This document shows positions 22,974-33,270 of a stretch of DNA of 64,000 nucleotides, in pieces. Under the pieces are notes generated by a model. That model saw only the letters and a list, made by a program, of their open reading frames with translations. It did no database searches and was not told the DNA's origin. The stretch is from Heliocidaris erythrogramma (lineage: Eukaryota; Echinodermata; Echinoidea; Camarodonta; Echinometridae), in the NCBI GenBank assembly GCA_025617745.1, contig CM046873.1, positions 27,913,410 to 27,977,409 on the forward strand, written 5' to 3'. Every line of letters starts with the position of its first letter. Position 1 is the stretch's first letter. The position numbers and the translations under genes were made by a program.

Positions 22974-23636
22974 GTTAGTCTCCCTCAAAACGTATTTTTT
23001 TTAGTCTAAACATATGACCATATGTCATTGTAGATGATGTTAATGCTAAATAAACAGCATCTTTGCATTTTATTTTCATATCATATGAGATGTGATAACT
23101 AAAAGATATATTTCTCGCATTTGGGGTTATTGACATCTATGTCCTTCTTCTTTTTTCAAAGATTAGACCAGAGATCCTCTTAACGCCACCCTTTCTAGCT
23201 AGTCGACGGATGGCAGGCTTGCTGATGCCTTGGATTTTGTCTCGTAGAACCTTGCTAGAAAGAATAGGAATGAGCGTTATAATTTTTTAACCAATTAAAA
23301 GCGCTGAAATTTGGAAATCCTGGAGAAACGTGTGCCAAAGAGAGAGAGATCTAAGAGCAATTTGCAACAGAGCTTGAGAGAATTTTCGCATTTCAAACCC
23401 TTTAAACATGTTTATATTTCTTAAGCACTTTTTCCTGGATTAGGGGCGAGTAATAATCCTTGAATTCCACATTTCTTTCTTCCATTTCTCATCCTTTTCT
23501 TTTTCTCTTTTGCGTTTTTGCGTCCCCTATAGTGCAGCCCGGGGCCTATGACCCCTCTGCCCTAATAGATACACCATTGAATGTAACATTCAAGGATGAA
23601 TCTGTCATTTTGCTATCTAAAAATTCTATTTCTTAG
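22974..23636 (+). other. T3 intron
   Basis: The shortest intron of the array (663 bp), donor GTTAGT, acceptor TTTCTTAG. Its right part (about 23440-23580) is a remnant of the ancestral hAT-like element ending near CACCATTG at 23579. The middle holds the H4-like fragment described separately. Confidence 0.85.
23155..23253 (-). pseudogene. Histone H4-like coding fragment
   Basis: On the minus strand 33 uninterrupted codons, from [11 protein letters not shown] through [15 protein letters not shown], match the central helical region of histone H4 (canonical [31 protein letters not shown]). Differences are conservative (T to S, R to K, Y to F) apart from N to K. Homology stops sharply at both ends with no start, no N-terminal tail and no C-terminal half, so this is a fragment, not a working gene. 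It may have been captured by a mobile element, or be left from gene-cluster debris. Confidence 0.8.
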
Positions 23637-24899
23637 GTGAATGATCTTGTTCAACGTTGTACAGCCAAGAAATCAGAACTGGAGAAGAATATACAGAATG
23701 TGGAGTCACAGCGTAGTGAAGTACACACTGCCATACAGAAACTACGGGAAGATGTCAGCCAAGCCTATCATACCAAGGCCAAGCAACTAGAAGAAAATCA
23801 ACGTATACTCGTCGAGCAAATGGATGCTCTAGAGCGTAGTTTCGATGACGATCTCAACGCTCTGAAATCAAACGACCGACAGACCATCAAAAGCATTTGT
23901 AGTTCCGTGGATCTGGTGGCTAATGACCTACTAGGTCGTCTTGAGAGGGATAGTCTATCTGCTCACTCGTTGCTTTGTGAAGAGCTGGAAGGCATGTTGA
24001 AGAAGGTTACTGATCAAACTTCTGCACCCGACATAACAAAGAAAGCACAGAAGAAGAGATTACAGCATGCAGATAATACAATTCTTGATCTCGGAAACAT
24101 CTCAGAATCAGATCCCGGGTTGAAAGTCAATCATTGTGTTGATCTACGTGGAGAAATGTGGGGGATGACCTACTACTCTGATGACAGTGTGGCTGTTGGA
24201 TATGGCAATGCACATGGTATAGATATCTTTGATACAAATGGTAAACAGCAGCAGTATACAAACATACCAAGCGGTACCATATGTTATGGTCTTGCGTTTC
24301 AGAGAGATAGGACACTATGCATATCGACGGGTAAAACTGAAGCATACATCTATTCTCCAAATGGGTACAGGAAATCAACTATCCACGTGGCATACAATGG
24401 ATTCAATATCAAATTAAACAAAGATCCATCCGATGAAATCCTCGTTACAAACTTTGCAAAACACGTCTACATCTATGACCCGACAGGAAGCACACTCAAA
24501 CACACAGTCCCAACAAAACACAACATCACAAGCCAGGCATATGCAACCAAGGCGGGTTGGATCGTCACAAGTTCTTGTCGTAACAGCAATCCAAGCATTG
24601 TGACGGTCTATGACAGGGATGGGAATGCTGGGAAGCCTGTACGAGCTCCACGCGATGTCTGCCTGTATGCTACCGTTGACAAGCAGGACAGGGTCTATGT
24701 AGCGAGTGTTGATCGTAAGAACAGAAACGTGGTGTTCAGGCTCTATGACCTTGATGGTCTGAACCTGAAGGAGAGACTTCAGTTCAATGCATTGAACCTG
24801 AAGCTGAATAGTACTTGGTGTTACCTGGTTTCGCTGTCTCCAACCATGCTTGCTTTTGCTTGTAATAAGAAACTGTATTTCATCAAAGTAGTAATTTAA
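23637..24899 (+). CDS. TRIM copy T3, exon 2: coiled coil and propeller-like domain
   Basis: 420 codons from AG 23635-23636 to TAA 24897-24899. The initial codon is GTG (Val) in splice frame; it is not a start. The coiled coil is nearly identical to that of the other copies, with group-specific changes shared with T5 (RQTIKSICSS, RLERDSLSAH). The C-terminal domain has the same four turn motifs. The downstream flank differs from the other copies: AATAAA at 24993-24998 is the nearest polyadenylation signal and lies at the edge of the satellite array. Confidence 0.88.
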   Translation: MNDLVQRCTAKKSELEKNIQNVESQRSEVHTAIQKLREDVSQAYHTKAKQLEENQRILVEQMDALERSFDDDLNALKSNDRQTIKSICSSVDLVANDLLGRLERDSLSAHSLLCEELEGMLKKVTDQTSAPDITKKAQKKRLQHADNTILDLGNISESDPGLKVNHCVDLRGEMWGMTYYSDDSVAVGYGNAHGIDIFDTNGKQQQYTNIPSGTICYGLAFQRDRTLCISTGKTEAYIYSPNGYRKSTIHVAYNGFNIKLNKDPSDEILVTNFAKHVYIYDPTGSTLKHTVPTKHNITSQAYATKAGWIVTSSCRNSNPSIVTVYDRDGNAGKPVRAPRDVCLYATVDKQDRVYVASVDRKNRNVVFRLYDLDGLNLKERLQFNALNLKLNSTWCYLVSLSPTMLAFACNKKLYFIKVVI

Positions 24900-24984
24900 A
24901 TCCAATTTTTCGAACTCTCTATAACTCAGTTCCCTGAACGGAAGATTCGCATTCTAAGTGATTTAACATGAATTATTTTCTTGA

Positions 24985-26600
24985 ACATTCCTAATAAACG
25001 AAGAAGCTTGACTGGGGAGGAATTTTTAATTTGTAAACAAATCTTTCGGCATATTACTCCCAGTGTTAAAGATCGTATGCTCGATCTGTAATGAAAAACA
25101 CAAGTCAGAAAAAATTGGAACCAGCGGGATTCGAACCTGTCATCTACTGCTTGCCGGGCAGCGACTTAACCACCAGGCTATTCCGGTTCACGGCCAAGTC
25201 ACGATGAACTAGAATCAAATACCCAAGATCCTCTTCTTTCTGACTCATTAATATTCAAACGGTCCGCCGTAGACAATGGTTAGTAAACGAAGAAGCTTGA
25301 CTGGGGAGGAATTTTTTAATTTGTAAACAAATCTTTCGGCATATTACTCCCAGTGTTAAAGATCGTATGCTCGATCTGTAATGAAAACACAAGTCCGAAA
25401 AAATTGGAACCAGCGGGATTCGAACCTGTCATCTACTGCTTGCCGGGCAGCGACTTAACCACCAGGCTATTCCGGTTCACGGCCAAGTCACGATGAACTA
25501 GAATCAAATACCCAAGATCCTCTTCTTTCTGACTCATTAATATTCAAACGGTCCGCCGTAGACAATGGTTAGTAAACGAAGAAGCTTGACTGGGGAGGAA
25601 TTTTTTAATTTGTAAACAAATCTTTCGGCATATTACTCCCAGTGTTAAAGATCGTATGCTCGATCTGTAATGAAAACACAAGTCCGAAAAAATTGGAACC
25701 AGCGGGATTCGAACCTGTCATCTACTGCTTGCCGGGCAGCGACTTAACCACCAGGCTATTCTGGTTCACGGCCAAGTTACGATGAACTAGAATCAAATAC
25801 CCAAGATCCTCTTCTTTCTGACTCATTAATATTCAAACGGTCCGCCGTAGACAATGGTTAGTAAACGAAGAAGCTTGACTGGGGAGGAATTTTTTTTTAT
25901 TTGTAAACAAATCTTTCGGCATATTACTCCCAGTGTTAAAGATCGTATGCTCGATCTGTAATGAAAAACACAAGTCAGAAAAAATTGGAACCAGCGGGAT
26001 TCGAACCTGTCATCTACTGCTTGCCGGGCAGCGACTTAACCACCAGGCTGTTCTGGTTCACGGCCAAGTCACGACGAACTAGAATCAAATACCCAAGATC
26101 CTCTTCTTTCTGACTCATTAATATTCAAACGGTCCGCCGTAGACAATGGTTAGTAAACGAAGAAGCTTGACTGGGGAGGAATTTTTTAATTTGTAAACAA
26201 ATCTTTCGGCATATTACTCCCAGTGTTAAAGATCGTATGCTCGATCTGTAATGAAAAACACAAGTCAGAAAAAATTGGAACCAGCGGGATTCGAACCTGT
26301 CATCTACTGCTTGCCGGGCAGCGACTTAACCACCAGGCTATTCTGGTTCACGGCCAAGTCACGATGAACTAGAATCAAATACCCAAGATCCTCTTCTTTC
26401 TGACTCATTAATATTCAAACGGTCCGCCGTAGACAATGGTTAGTAAACGAAGAAGCTTGACTGGGGAGGAATTTTTAATTTGTAAACAAATCTTTCGGCA
26501 TATTACTCCCAGTGTTAAAGATCGTATGCTCGATCTGTAATGAAAAACACAAGTCAGAAAAAATTGGAACTAGAATCAAATACCCAAGATCCTCTTCTTT
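24985..26600. repeat. Satellite: about six tandem units of ~289 bp
   Basis: Unit starts (AAGAAGCTTG) occur at 25001, 25290, 25579, 25868, 26160 and 26450, spacing 289, 289, 289, 292 and 290 bp. Units are nearly identical, so amplification is recent. Each full unit contains a tRNA-like element on the minus strand. The sixth unit lacks the tRNA-like part: it jumps from AAAATTGGAAC to TAGAATCAAATACCC near 26570. Confidence 0.95.
25117..25184 (-). repeat. tRNA-like element in satellite unit 1 (representative)
   Basis: Reading the minus strand gives an A-box-like TAGCCTGGTGG, a 5-bp stem with loop CCGGCAA, and a perfect B-box GGTTCGAATCC, then GCTGGTTCC that can pair with upstream GAACCGG. It is only about 68 nt, has mismatches in the T stem and lacks the usual U33, so it is probably not a functional tRNA but could still bind polymerase III factors. 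Repeats follow at about 25405, 25694, 25986 and 26278. Confidence 0.6.
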
Positions 26601-26601
26601 T

Positions 26602-26690
26602 CCTCCCCAGTCAAGCTTCTGCGTTTACTAACCATTGTCCACGATGGACCGTTTGAATTTTAATGAGTCAGAAAGAAGAGGATCTTGGGT
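26602..26690. repeat. Inverted partial satellite unit closing the array
   Basis: CCTCCCCAGTCAAGCTTCT at 26604 onward and the following ~80 bp are the reverse complement of the satellite junction (AAGCTTGACTGGGGAGG and GAAAGAAGAGGATCTTGGG). The array therefore ends in an inverted unit, right at the start of a foldback-family fragment. Confidence 0.8.
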
Positions 26691-26976
26691 CACCGCACCA
26701 CCTCCGTGACGCCTCGCCGCGGGAGCCGTGCGGGCTCCGTCCGATTTCCTCATGGAGGTTGTGGAGACTGTACGGCAACTGCATTGACATCGCACAACGC
26801 CCCTACGGAATTTAGACGGGTTGCCCCCGAAGCCCCGAAGGACAAAGTGCACGATGCCCGTAGACAATGTGAACACAAATGCCGTAGGCCTTAGCGAAGT
26901 ACGATGCCCGCAAAATCGCACGGAAAATCGTAGACACTTTTATCGCACGGCGTCCGCCGCAAATGTGAACTAGGCA
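26691..26976. mobile_element. Foldback-family fragment 1 (right end)
   Basis: Begins inside the family (CACCGCACCACCTCCGTGA) and ends in AAATGTGAACTAGGCAT, the same terminus as the complete element at 28021-29060. Nearly identical to fragment 2 at 27578-27828 over ~250 bp. Its GC content is well above that of the surroundings. Frames crossing it have no recognisable domain. Confidence 0.7.
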
Positions 26977-27577
26977 TTAGAAGCATGGAAGTTCATGGCT
27001 ACCCAAGTGTAGTGTATGAGTACCTGATAATGAGCATTATTTCTTAAAATGTGCTGTGTGTTGGTCACGCCGGCTACCAGAGTGACAGCAGTGATTACAA
27101 TGTGGAGTGTATTTTGCCTACGTGATGTGAATTATTTTTTTCAGTGTGATGGTGACGGCTGTATTAGCTAAAGCCAGGCTATAATTTTGGGTGGAAATTG
27201 TTTAAATTAGGGCCGTCTCACAGGGCATTGTAATAGACTGCTTCTGTAATATATACAAATTTATGCACATATATCCTCTGAGCACCTACTGACGAGCTAT
27301 TCCATGAACCTGCTTTTTATAAATGAGCCTTAATGCTTGGAATCCAGTTTGCATACATTATTTGTAGCTATGTCCGGCAAGATTCCAGGTTGTCAAAAAA
27401 AACCTTTGTTTGAAAGGTATGCATGACATTTGCATTACCGAAGCGGTCTATTGATCTGAATTAACACCAACAGCATACAATGACAAATATATGCATAGGA
27501 AGTATTCAAGAGATTGTAACTATACCATTATTTGCGATCGATTTGGAATAATCGCAACTCATTTTAAGACACAGCTC
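26977..27577. other. Intergenic repeat block, non-coding
   Basis: No gene. This is the common intergenic block with GAGTACCTGATAATGAGC, GTGTTGGTCACGCCGGCTAC and TTTGCGATCGATTTGGAATA motifs; the same order recurs at 30890-31360 and 63610-64000. Confidence 0.6.
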
Positions 27578-27828
27578 AGTGCGGGCTCCGTCCGATTTCC
27601 TCATGGAGGTTGTGGAGACTGTACGGCAACTGCATTGACATCGCACAACGCCCCTACGGAATTTAGACGGGTTGCCCCCGAGGCCCCGAAGGACAAATTG
27701 CACGATGCCCGTAGACGATGTGAACACAAATTCCGTAGGCCTTCGCGAAGTACGATGCCCGCAAAATCGCACGGAAAATCGTAGAGACTTTTATCGCACG
27801 GCGTCTGCCGCAAATGTGAACTAGGCAT
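27578..27828. mobile_element. Foldback-family fragment 2 (right end)
   Basis: Starts abruptly at GTGCGGGCTCCGTCC and ends at CTAGGCAT (27828), followed by TAGAAG as in fragment 1. The shared right flank (AGAAGYATGGAAGTTCAT) shows that fragments 1 and 2 derive from one insertion that was duplicated. Confidence 0.7.
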
Positions 27829-28020
27829 TAGAAGTATGGAAGTTCATAAGAATGGCATGCGCGTTGTTCTTTCCAGTGGGTTGTATCAGCAGCAAAGTCT
27901 GATATGATCCAGATAATGGTTACTGGTACAATTCATTTTATGAGATTTCACTTCATATGCTGAGTCGTATAATACCCACTATGCAATAAAAAAATATATA
28001 TGTACTACATTAATGATTTA

Positions 28021-29060
28021 ATGCCTAGTTCACATTTGGCTTGCGATGTGTCTACGGAGCCCGTAAACTGCCCGTATCCCCCTTTCCGCGCGGCCTCCGC
28101 GTGGCCTCGGTGCGGAGGCTGTAAGATTTTCGTTCGGATTCACGGGCCCCGCAGCCTCTACGATTTGTTATCAAGAGGAGTTGACAAATTTTTAAAAATC
28201 GTAAGACCGTAGCCCGTAAACATGTCGTAGGTGACATCGCACAATCCTCGCACGGGCACCGTGCAATGGCCAAGCGTGATCGTGCAGCAAACGCACGATT
28301 TTCGGTGGAAATGGGTGCAAAAAAAAATCGTAAGGAGATTGTACATTCGCACGGCCCTCGCACAGCTATCGCAAGGTTGCCGCTCGCTGCCCGTGCAATA
28401 CCCGTAAAATATGAAATATGTACACATAATCCCTATTGCTGGGGATTGGGATTCTCAAACGGCACGGCCACTGCACAGTCACCGCACCACCTCCGTGAAG
28501 CCTCGCCACGGGAGCCGTGCGGGCTCCGTACGATTTCCTCATGGTCTCCACACCCTCAATAAGGAATTCGTACGGAGCCCGCACGGCTCCTGTGGCGAGG
28601 CTTCACGGAGGTGGTGCAGTCGCCGTGCCGTTTGAGGATCCCAATCCCCAGCAATAGGGATTATGTGTACATATTTCATATTTTACGGGTACTGCACGGG
28701 CAGCGAGCGGCAACCTTGCAATAGCTGTGCGAGGGTCGTGCGAATGTACAATCTCCTTACGATTTTCTTTTTGCCGCCATGTCCACCAAAATCGTGCGTT
28801 TGCTGCACGATCACGCTTGGCCATTGCACGGTGCCCGTGCAAGGATTGTGTGATGTCACTTACGAAATGTCTACGGGCTACGGCCTTACGATTTTTAAAA
28901 ATTTGTCAAACTCCTCTCGATAACAAATCGTAGAGGCTGCAGAGCCCGTGAATCCGCACGAAAATCTTACAGCCCCCTGCACGGAGGCCGCGCGGAAAGG
29001 GGGATACGGGCAGTTTACGGGCTCCGTAGACACATCGCAAGCCATATGTGAACTAGGCAT
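28021..29060. mobile_element. Complete 1.04-kb foldback element
   Basis: Starts ATGCCTAGTTCACAT and ends with the inverted ATGTGAACTAGGCAT. Nearly the whole element is one inverted repeat: arms of about 500 bp meet around a ~20-nt centre near 28545 (GCGGGCTCCGTACGA on the left against TCGTACGGAGCCCGC on the right). The arms are GC-rich and carry long but meaningless mirrored frames. The unoccupied paralogous region at 62509-62540 (AATGATTTAACTAATCATTTAGCG) brackets the insertion. Flanks suggest a TTA-type target, but a clean duplication is not visible. Confidence 0.85.
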
Positions 29061-29692
29061 TAGCGTTTGCCCAATAAAGCTCTTTGGCAAATGTAATTTT
29101 TTTCTAATTAAATCTACTACTACAATGTTTAATAATCATGTACACATCTAAATCATATTTGTCAGTAATAATGCATATTGATGTAGAACAATGCCATATT
29201 ATTGTTTCAGAGATTATGTTTACATTTATTAGATATATCCGAACTTAAGGTTAATCCCTCTTTCCTAGAAAGTTATGCTGTTATTCAGTCGTAGTATCCA
29301 TCTAGTTTATGATTGTTACCATGGTTAATAATAATAATAATATTCCACTTTTGTATGCGCCTAATACATCGGTGATGTCTCTAAGCGTTTTACAGATATA
29401 TTATTACCCCGGTCATCGGATTCTGGCATGCCCGCACACAATGTATGCACATTCCCCGCTCCGTGGGGATGATAATAATAACACTGAATGAAAAATAATT
29501 ATAACACTGCAGATGATAGGGATAATTTAAAGGAGGAGGAGGAAGAAGAAGAATGATATAATAGTAAATCAGAGTTGTATATAATAGACGGTGATGATAA
29601 CAATGATCAATACTAAAATCTGCTGGTAATGATATAATTATCATTTATGTCGAAAATGACAATGACATTGGCATAATTGAACACTGTTATAC
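29061..29692. repeat. Intergenic repeat with LINE/SINE-like 3' tail motifs
   Basis: No gene. At 29328-29485 a TATGCGCCTAATACATCGGTG...AAGCGTTTTACAGA block, flanked by TAATAATAATAA on both sides, looks like a dispersed short retroelement tail; its paralogue is at 62800-62950. A GGAGGAGGAGGAAGAAGAAG tract follows at 29532-29553. Confidence 0.5.
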
Positions 29693-29696
29693 TTAA

Positions 29697-30639
29697 AGAT
29701 CACATTGCAAGAAAATTTCATCAAAATAAATATTGGCTTAATACTTATTATTGCATAGATGGCATAAATTACACAAGGTTATCCAAATTCAACGCTTGGA
29801 AACATTTGAATTAATGATTATTATCAATTATAAAACGGTAAAATACAGCCCCCAATATAGCAGCTGAAGAGCTCCTTGAACGCTGCTGAGATGTGTGACG
29901 ACACACGAAGGACCAGTCCTATCTAAGCAGACGATGTCCCATAACATCTTACACACTTTTCAGTGGCTGTTTTGTCATCTCCTCTTCACTTATTTCTCTT
30001 ACTTGACTAGCGTCAGTCTTAATGTTAGTCTGTTGCCTCACTCTTAACTTCGTGTATGGTATTATTTTGATGAAAAATGCAGTGTTAAAAAAATAAAGGA
30101 ATCAGTCACTTGTAAACAAAATAAGACGCCATTGTATTTTCAGCTGCTTGCACCGGGGCATGCTCGGCGTTTCAAGAGGGAACGAATACAATCTGTGATA
30201 TCATCGGAGGGCTTTTCAATTTGAAAGTGGGGTTTATTTCATTGATCATTGGCCCTTCTCCTGTGTATTTACTATCAAACGGTTTTAGTTATCAGAATCA
30301 GTTCACTTTCCCTTTTAGAATGGTGTGAAATAAGGTCATGTTTAAATATACCAAACTCTTTATAATTTGATAAATAATTGCATTGCAATTACGTTCATTC
30401 ATTATAGGACGTCGTCTGCTTAAGCAGGATCGATCCCTAGTGTGATGACATCAAAACATCGCTATATTTCTGGCGAATCCTCGGATATTGCAGATGCTTA
30501 GAAGAGCTTTCATTTATGTTGTTTTTATAATCATCAGATACGCAGTTGACATAAAACTTATACGACTGCCATCTGTAAGCTTCCCAGTTTCTCGTGATAC
30601 ATTAATTGCCATATTTGTGATTTTCTTGTAATGTGATCT
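29697..30639. mobile_element. TTAA-targeting non-autonomous DNA transposon
   Basis: Inverted ends AGATCACATTGCAAGAAAA and TTTTCTTGTAATGTGATCT are flanked by TTAA at 29693-29696 and 30640-30643. The paralogous locus is empty: a single TTAA at 63162-63165 between the same flanks (GTTATAC...TGGAAGACG). TTAA targeting with exact insertion is typical of piggyBac and Kolobok elements; the long ends may favour Kolobok. A subterminal inverted motif (AGCAGACGATGTCCC against GGACGTCGTCTGCT) is also present. No transposase frame is seen. Confidence 0.88.
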
Positions 30640-30643
30640 TTAA

Positions 30644-31620
30644 TGGAAGACGACACTGAAGGCTATTAAATCTAAGCGGTATATTTCTCATAAACGTGTC
30701 TTCATGTCTTATTCTTTGATTAGTTAATGAATTGAGGCATATTGATAATGATGACGTGGATGACAATGATAATGATGATAACGATGATAATGATGACGGG
30801 AATGAATTATTCACGCCGCTTTTAATACACTATTCAGGTTTTGAATTCCTTCCGGACACATATCGACAGTTGCCTCTCCTGACCCAAGTGTAGTGTTTGA
30901 GGACCTGATAATGAACATTATTTCTTAAAATGTGTTGTGTGTTGGTCACGCCGGCTACCAGAGCGACAGCAGTGATTACAATGTGGAGTGCATTTTGTTT
31001 TTAATGAGATAGTGCCTACGTGATGTGAACTAATTTTTTTCAGTGTGATGGTGACGGCTGTATAAGCTAAAGCCAGGCTATAATTTGGGGTGGAAATTGT
31101 TTAAATCAGGGCCGTCTCACAGAGCATTGTAATATACCGCTTCTGTAATGTATACAAATTTATGCACATATATCCAGGTTGTCAAGAACAACCTTTGATT
31201 GAAAGGTATGCATAAAATTTGCATGCACTACCGTAGCGGTCTATTGATCTGAATTAACACCAACTGCATACAATGACAAATATATGCATAGGAGGTATTC
31301 AGGAGATTGTAATTATACCATTATTTCCGATCGATTTGAAATAATCGCGACTCATTTTCAGACACAGCTCGGATCTTCTAAGTTTCTAATCCTATTTAAT
31401 CCCCTAACCAATGATACATCATGACTTGTGTATTCATGGCAAATATGAGTTTAGAATTCGAATTGATATTGTATCATGCTGCGCCACCTTATATCAACAG
31501 TGACATATCCAGTATAGAGCAGCGCCAAACTACTACGACCCTTGACCTGCCCATGAAAAAAAAAATCAATAAAAAATCAACCAATAGTTTAATACTCGTG
31601 GATCTTTTGCTTGCCCAAAA
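30644..31620. other. Intergenic repeat block, non-coding
   Basis: No gene. GAT-rich DNA at 30740-30810, then the common TATCGACAGTTGCCTCTC block and its continuation to about 31500. Closely similar to 63166-64000 and 26990-27577. Confidence 0.6.
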
Positions 31621-32030
31621 ATGAACTTTTAAAACTGTAATTTTCTTTCAGATATTTTCATTCTAATATTCAATTATTTATCCATATATTTAATTGCATC
31701 ATTGTTTACGTTGCATTTCATTCATTATTCCTCTTACATTCTATTTTGTATTTCTATTTTATTTGTTTATTTATTTATTTATTTAATTCATTCATTTATT
31801 TATTATTCATATATTTTCAGTTTGTATACTTTATTTTTTATATTTCTTATCTAAATTTGTATTAATTAATTAATTTATTTATTTATTTTATTAATTTATT
31901 ATTTTTTTATTATCTTTATTTCATTTTATTTCATTTCACTTTATTTATATATTCATTTATTTATCTATTATTATTATTTATATTTTTTTTATTTACTTGT
32001 TTATTTATTATTATTATTATTGGGGGGGGG
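31621..32030. repeat. AT-rich (TTTA)n low-complexity tract
   Basis: Long run of ATTTATTTATTT-type sequence ending in TTATTATTATT and a G run at about 32023-32032. The homologous places at 44230-44285 and 59690-59790 have much shorter tracts, so this one expanded locally. Confidence 0.85.
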
Positions 32031-32099
32031 GGAGTGAACGGGCGCATCGTTCTCCTGCAGTCCAGCTCACCGTAGTGTTTGCTTTCTTGGGGCATGTGG

Positions 32100-32613
32100 G
32101 GCTACCTGCCTCATAGCATTTTAATTTTGCCCACTGCTATTTTAATTTGGATACACCACTTTTGAAGCTCAAGATTGAACTTGGAATATACATGTACAAT
32201 TTTTTTTTGTGCAACGTCAACGATTCGCTGAACATAAATAGCGCCAACTCACTGAAATTTTCCACAGTGAGATCGAGGTCAAAGGTATAATCAGGCGAGC
32301 TCTGGGAAAACCCATTACTATTCAGGGCGCATATTAGTTCATGTAGAATGCAGAAAATGATACGCAGCTTTGTTAACACGGCTAGGTACATTATTGCCTC
32401 ACGTTGTAAGTTGTATGTATGAGCTTACATTTTGGTAATGAATGATTAATATCAATGCTGACTTGGGTAAACAGAATCAAACCACCACAAGCCAAATCCC
32501 GTGACATTGGGAGACTAGGAATATACTTGCAAGATAATTCTAGACTCAGTAGTCTAGAGATATTCTTCTTACACACAACAAACTTCACAGAAGGCTGGTT
32601 TATTCTATTTGCT
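32100..32613 (+). promoter_or_regulatory. Type B upstream region of TRIM copy T4
   Basis: Equivalent to the T2 upstream region and to both gene remnants. The candidate UTR acceptor TTCTATTTGCTAG has AG at 32614-32615, 19 nt before the ATG at 32635. Confidence 0.5.
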
Positions 32614-32634
32614 AGGAGTTCGCACATTGCATCC

Positions 32635-33270
32635 ATGGCCGAGAAGCAGGAAAAAGAGGAAGTTCCGAACTCCGTGCAAGGTTTGACGTGTCCACTGTGT
32701 CTTGATATCTTTGCCGATGCAACCATTCTAACTTCTTGCGGACACTCCTTCTGTCGGAAATGTCTCAAGAAATACGACCTATCCCACCAGGACCTTGATC
32801 ACATGGTCTGCCCTCTCTGCAGGAAAGACACGAAGTTGTCAGCAACCCGCGTCGATGATCTTCTATCCAATGTGTCCATCAACGGACTCGTAGACAACTA
32901 CCACGAAAAATGTGGGGGAGCCAACGCCATCCTGGAGATGCGACAAAAATGCACTGTCTGCAATCTCCCGGAACATGCTGTGTCTTTCTGTACAACATGC
33001 AATACATACATGTGTGATAAATGCCTTGGTGGCCACAAACAACTAAAGTTGTTCTTCGAAGGTCATGATATCATATCCATACAGGATATCACCGAAGGGA
33101 AGGTCAGCATCGGTCATTCCTCAGAGAAGTGCTCGATCCATAAACAGGAGAACAAAGATATGTTCTGCGAGGATTGTAAGGTGCACGTCTGTTTCAAGTG
33201 CGTGATCATCGGTCATCGTGATCACAAGATAACGTCACATGAGGACTTCGAGAAGGAATTACTGGTTAAG
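32635..33270 (+). CDS. TRIM copy T4, exon 1: RING, divergent B-box 1, B-box 2
   Basis: 212 codons, donor GTTAGT at 33271. All RING and B-box ligands are present. An upstream-extended frame to 32455 is not conserved, so MAEKQ is the start. B-box 1 (about 32952-33076) differs strongly from T1, T2, T3 and T5: NLPEHAVSFCTTCNTYMCDKCLGGHKQ replaces TVQGEAVSYCSTCxAFLCGECLLSHKR. Sequence on both sides is nearly identical between copies. Such a sharp block suggests gene conversion from another paralogue. Confidence 0.9.

Noticed and set aside
25117-26345. Functional tRNA gene cluster on the minus strand
   Set aside because: The elements are about 68 nt, have T-stem mismatches and lack U33; they repeat with the satellite. 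Kept as tRNA-like elements only.
28052-28842. Overlapping frames of 70-100 codons on both strands in the foldback element
   Set aside because: The frames mirror each other across the palindrome, a product of GC-rich inverted repeats with no recognisable protein.
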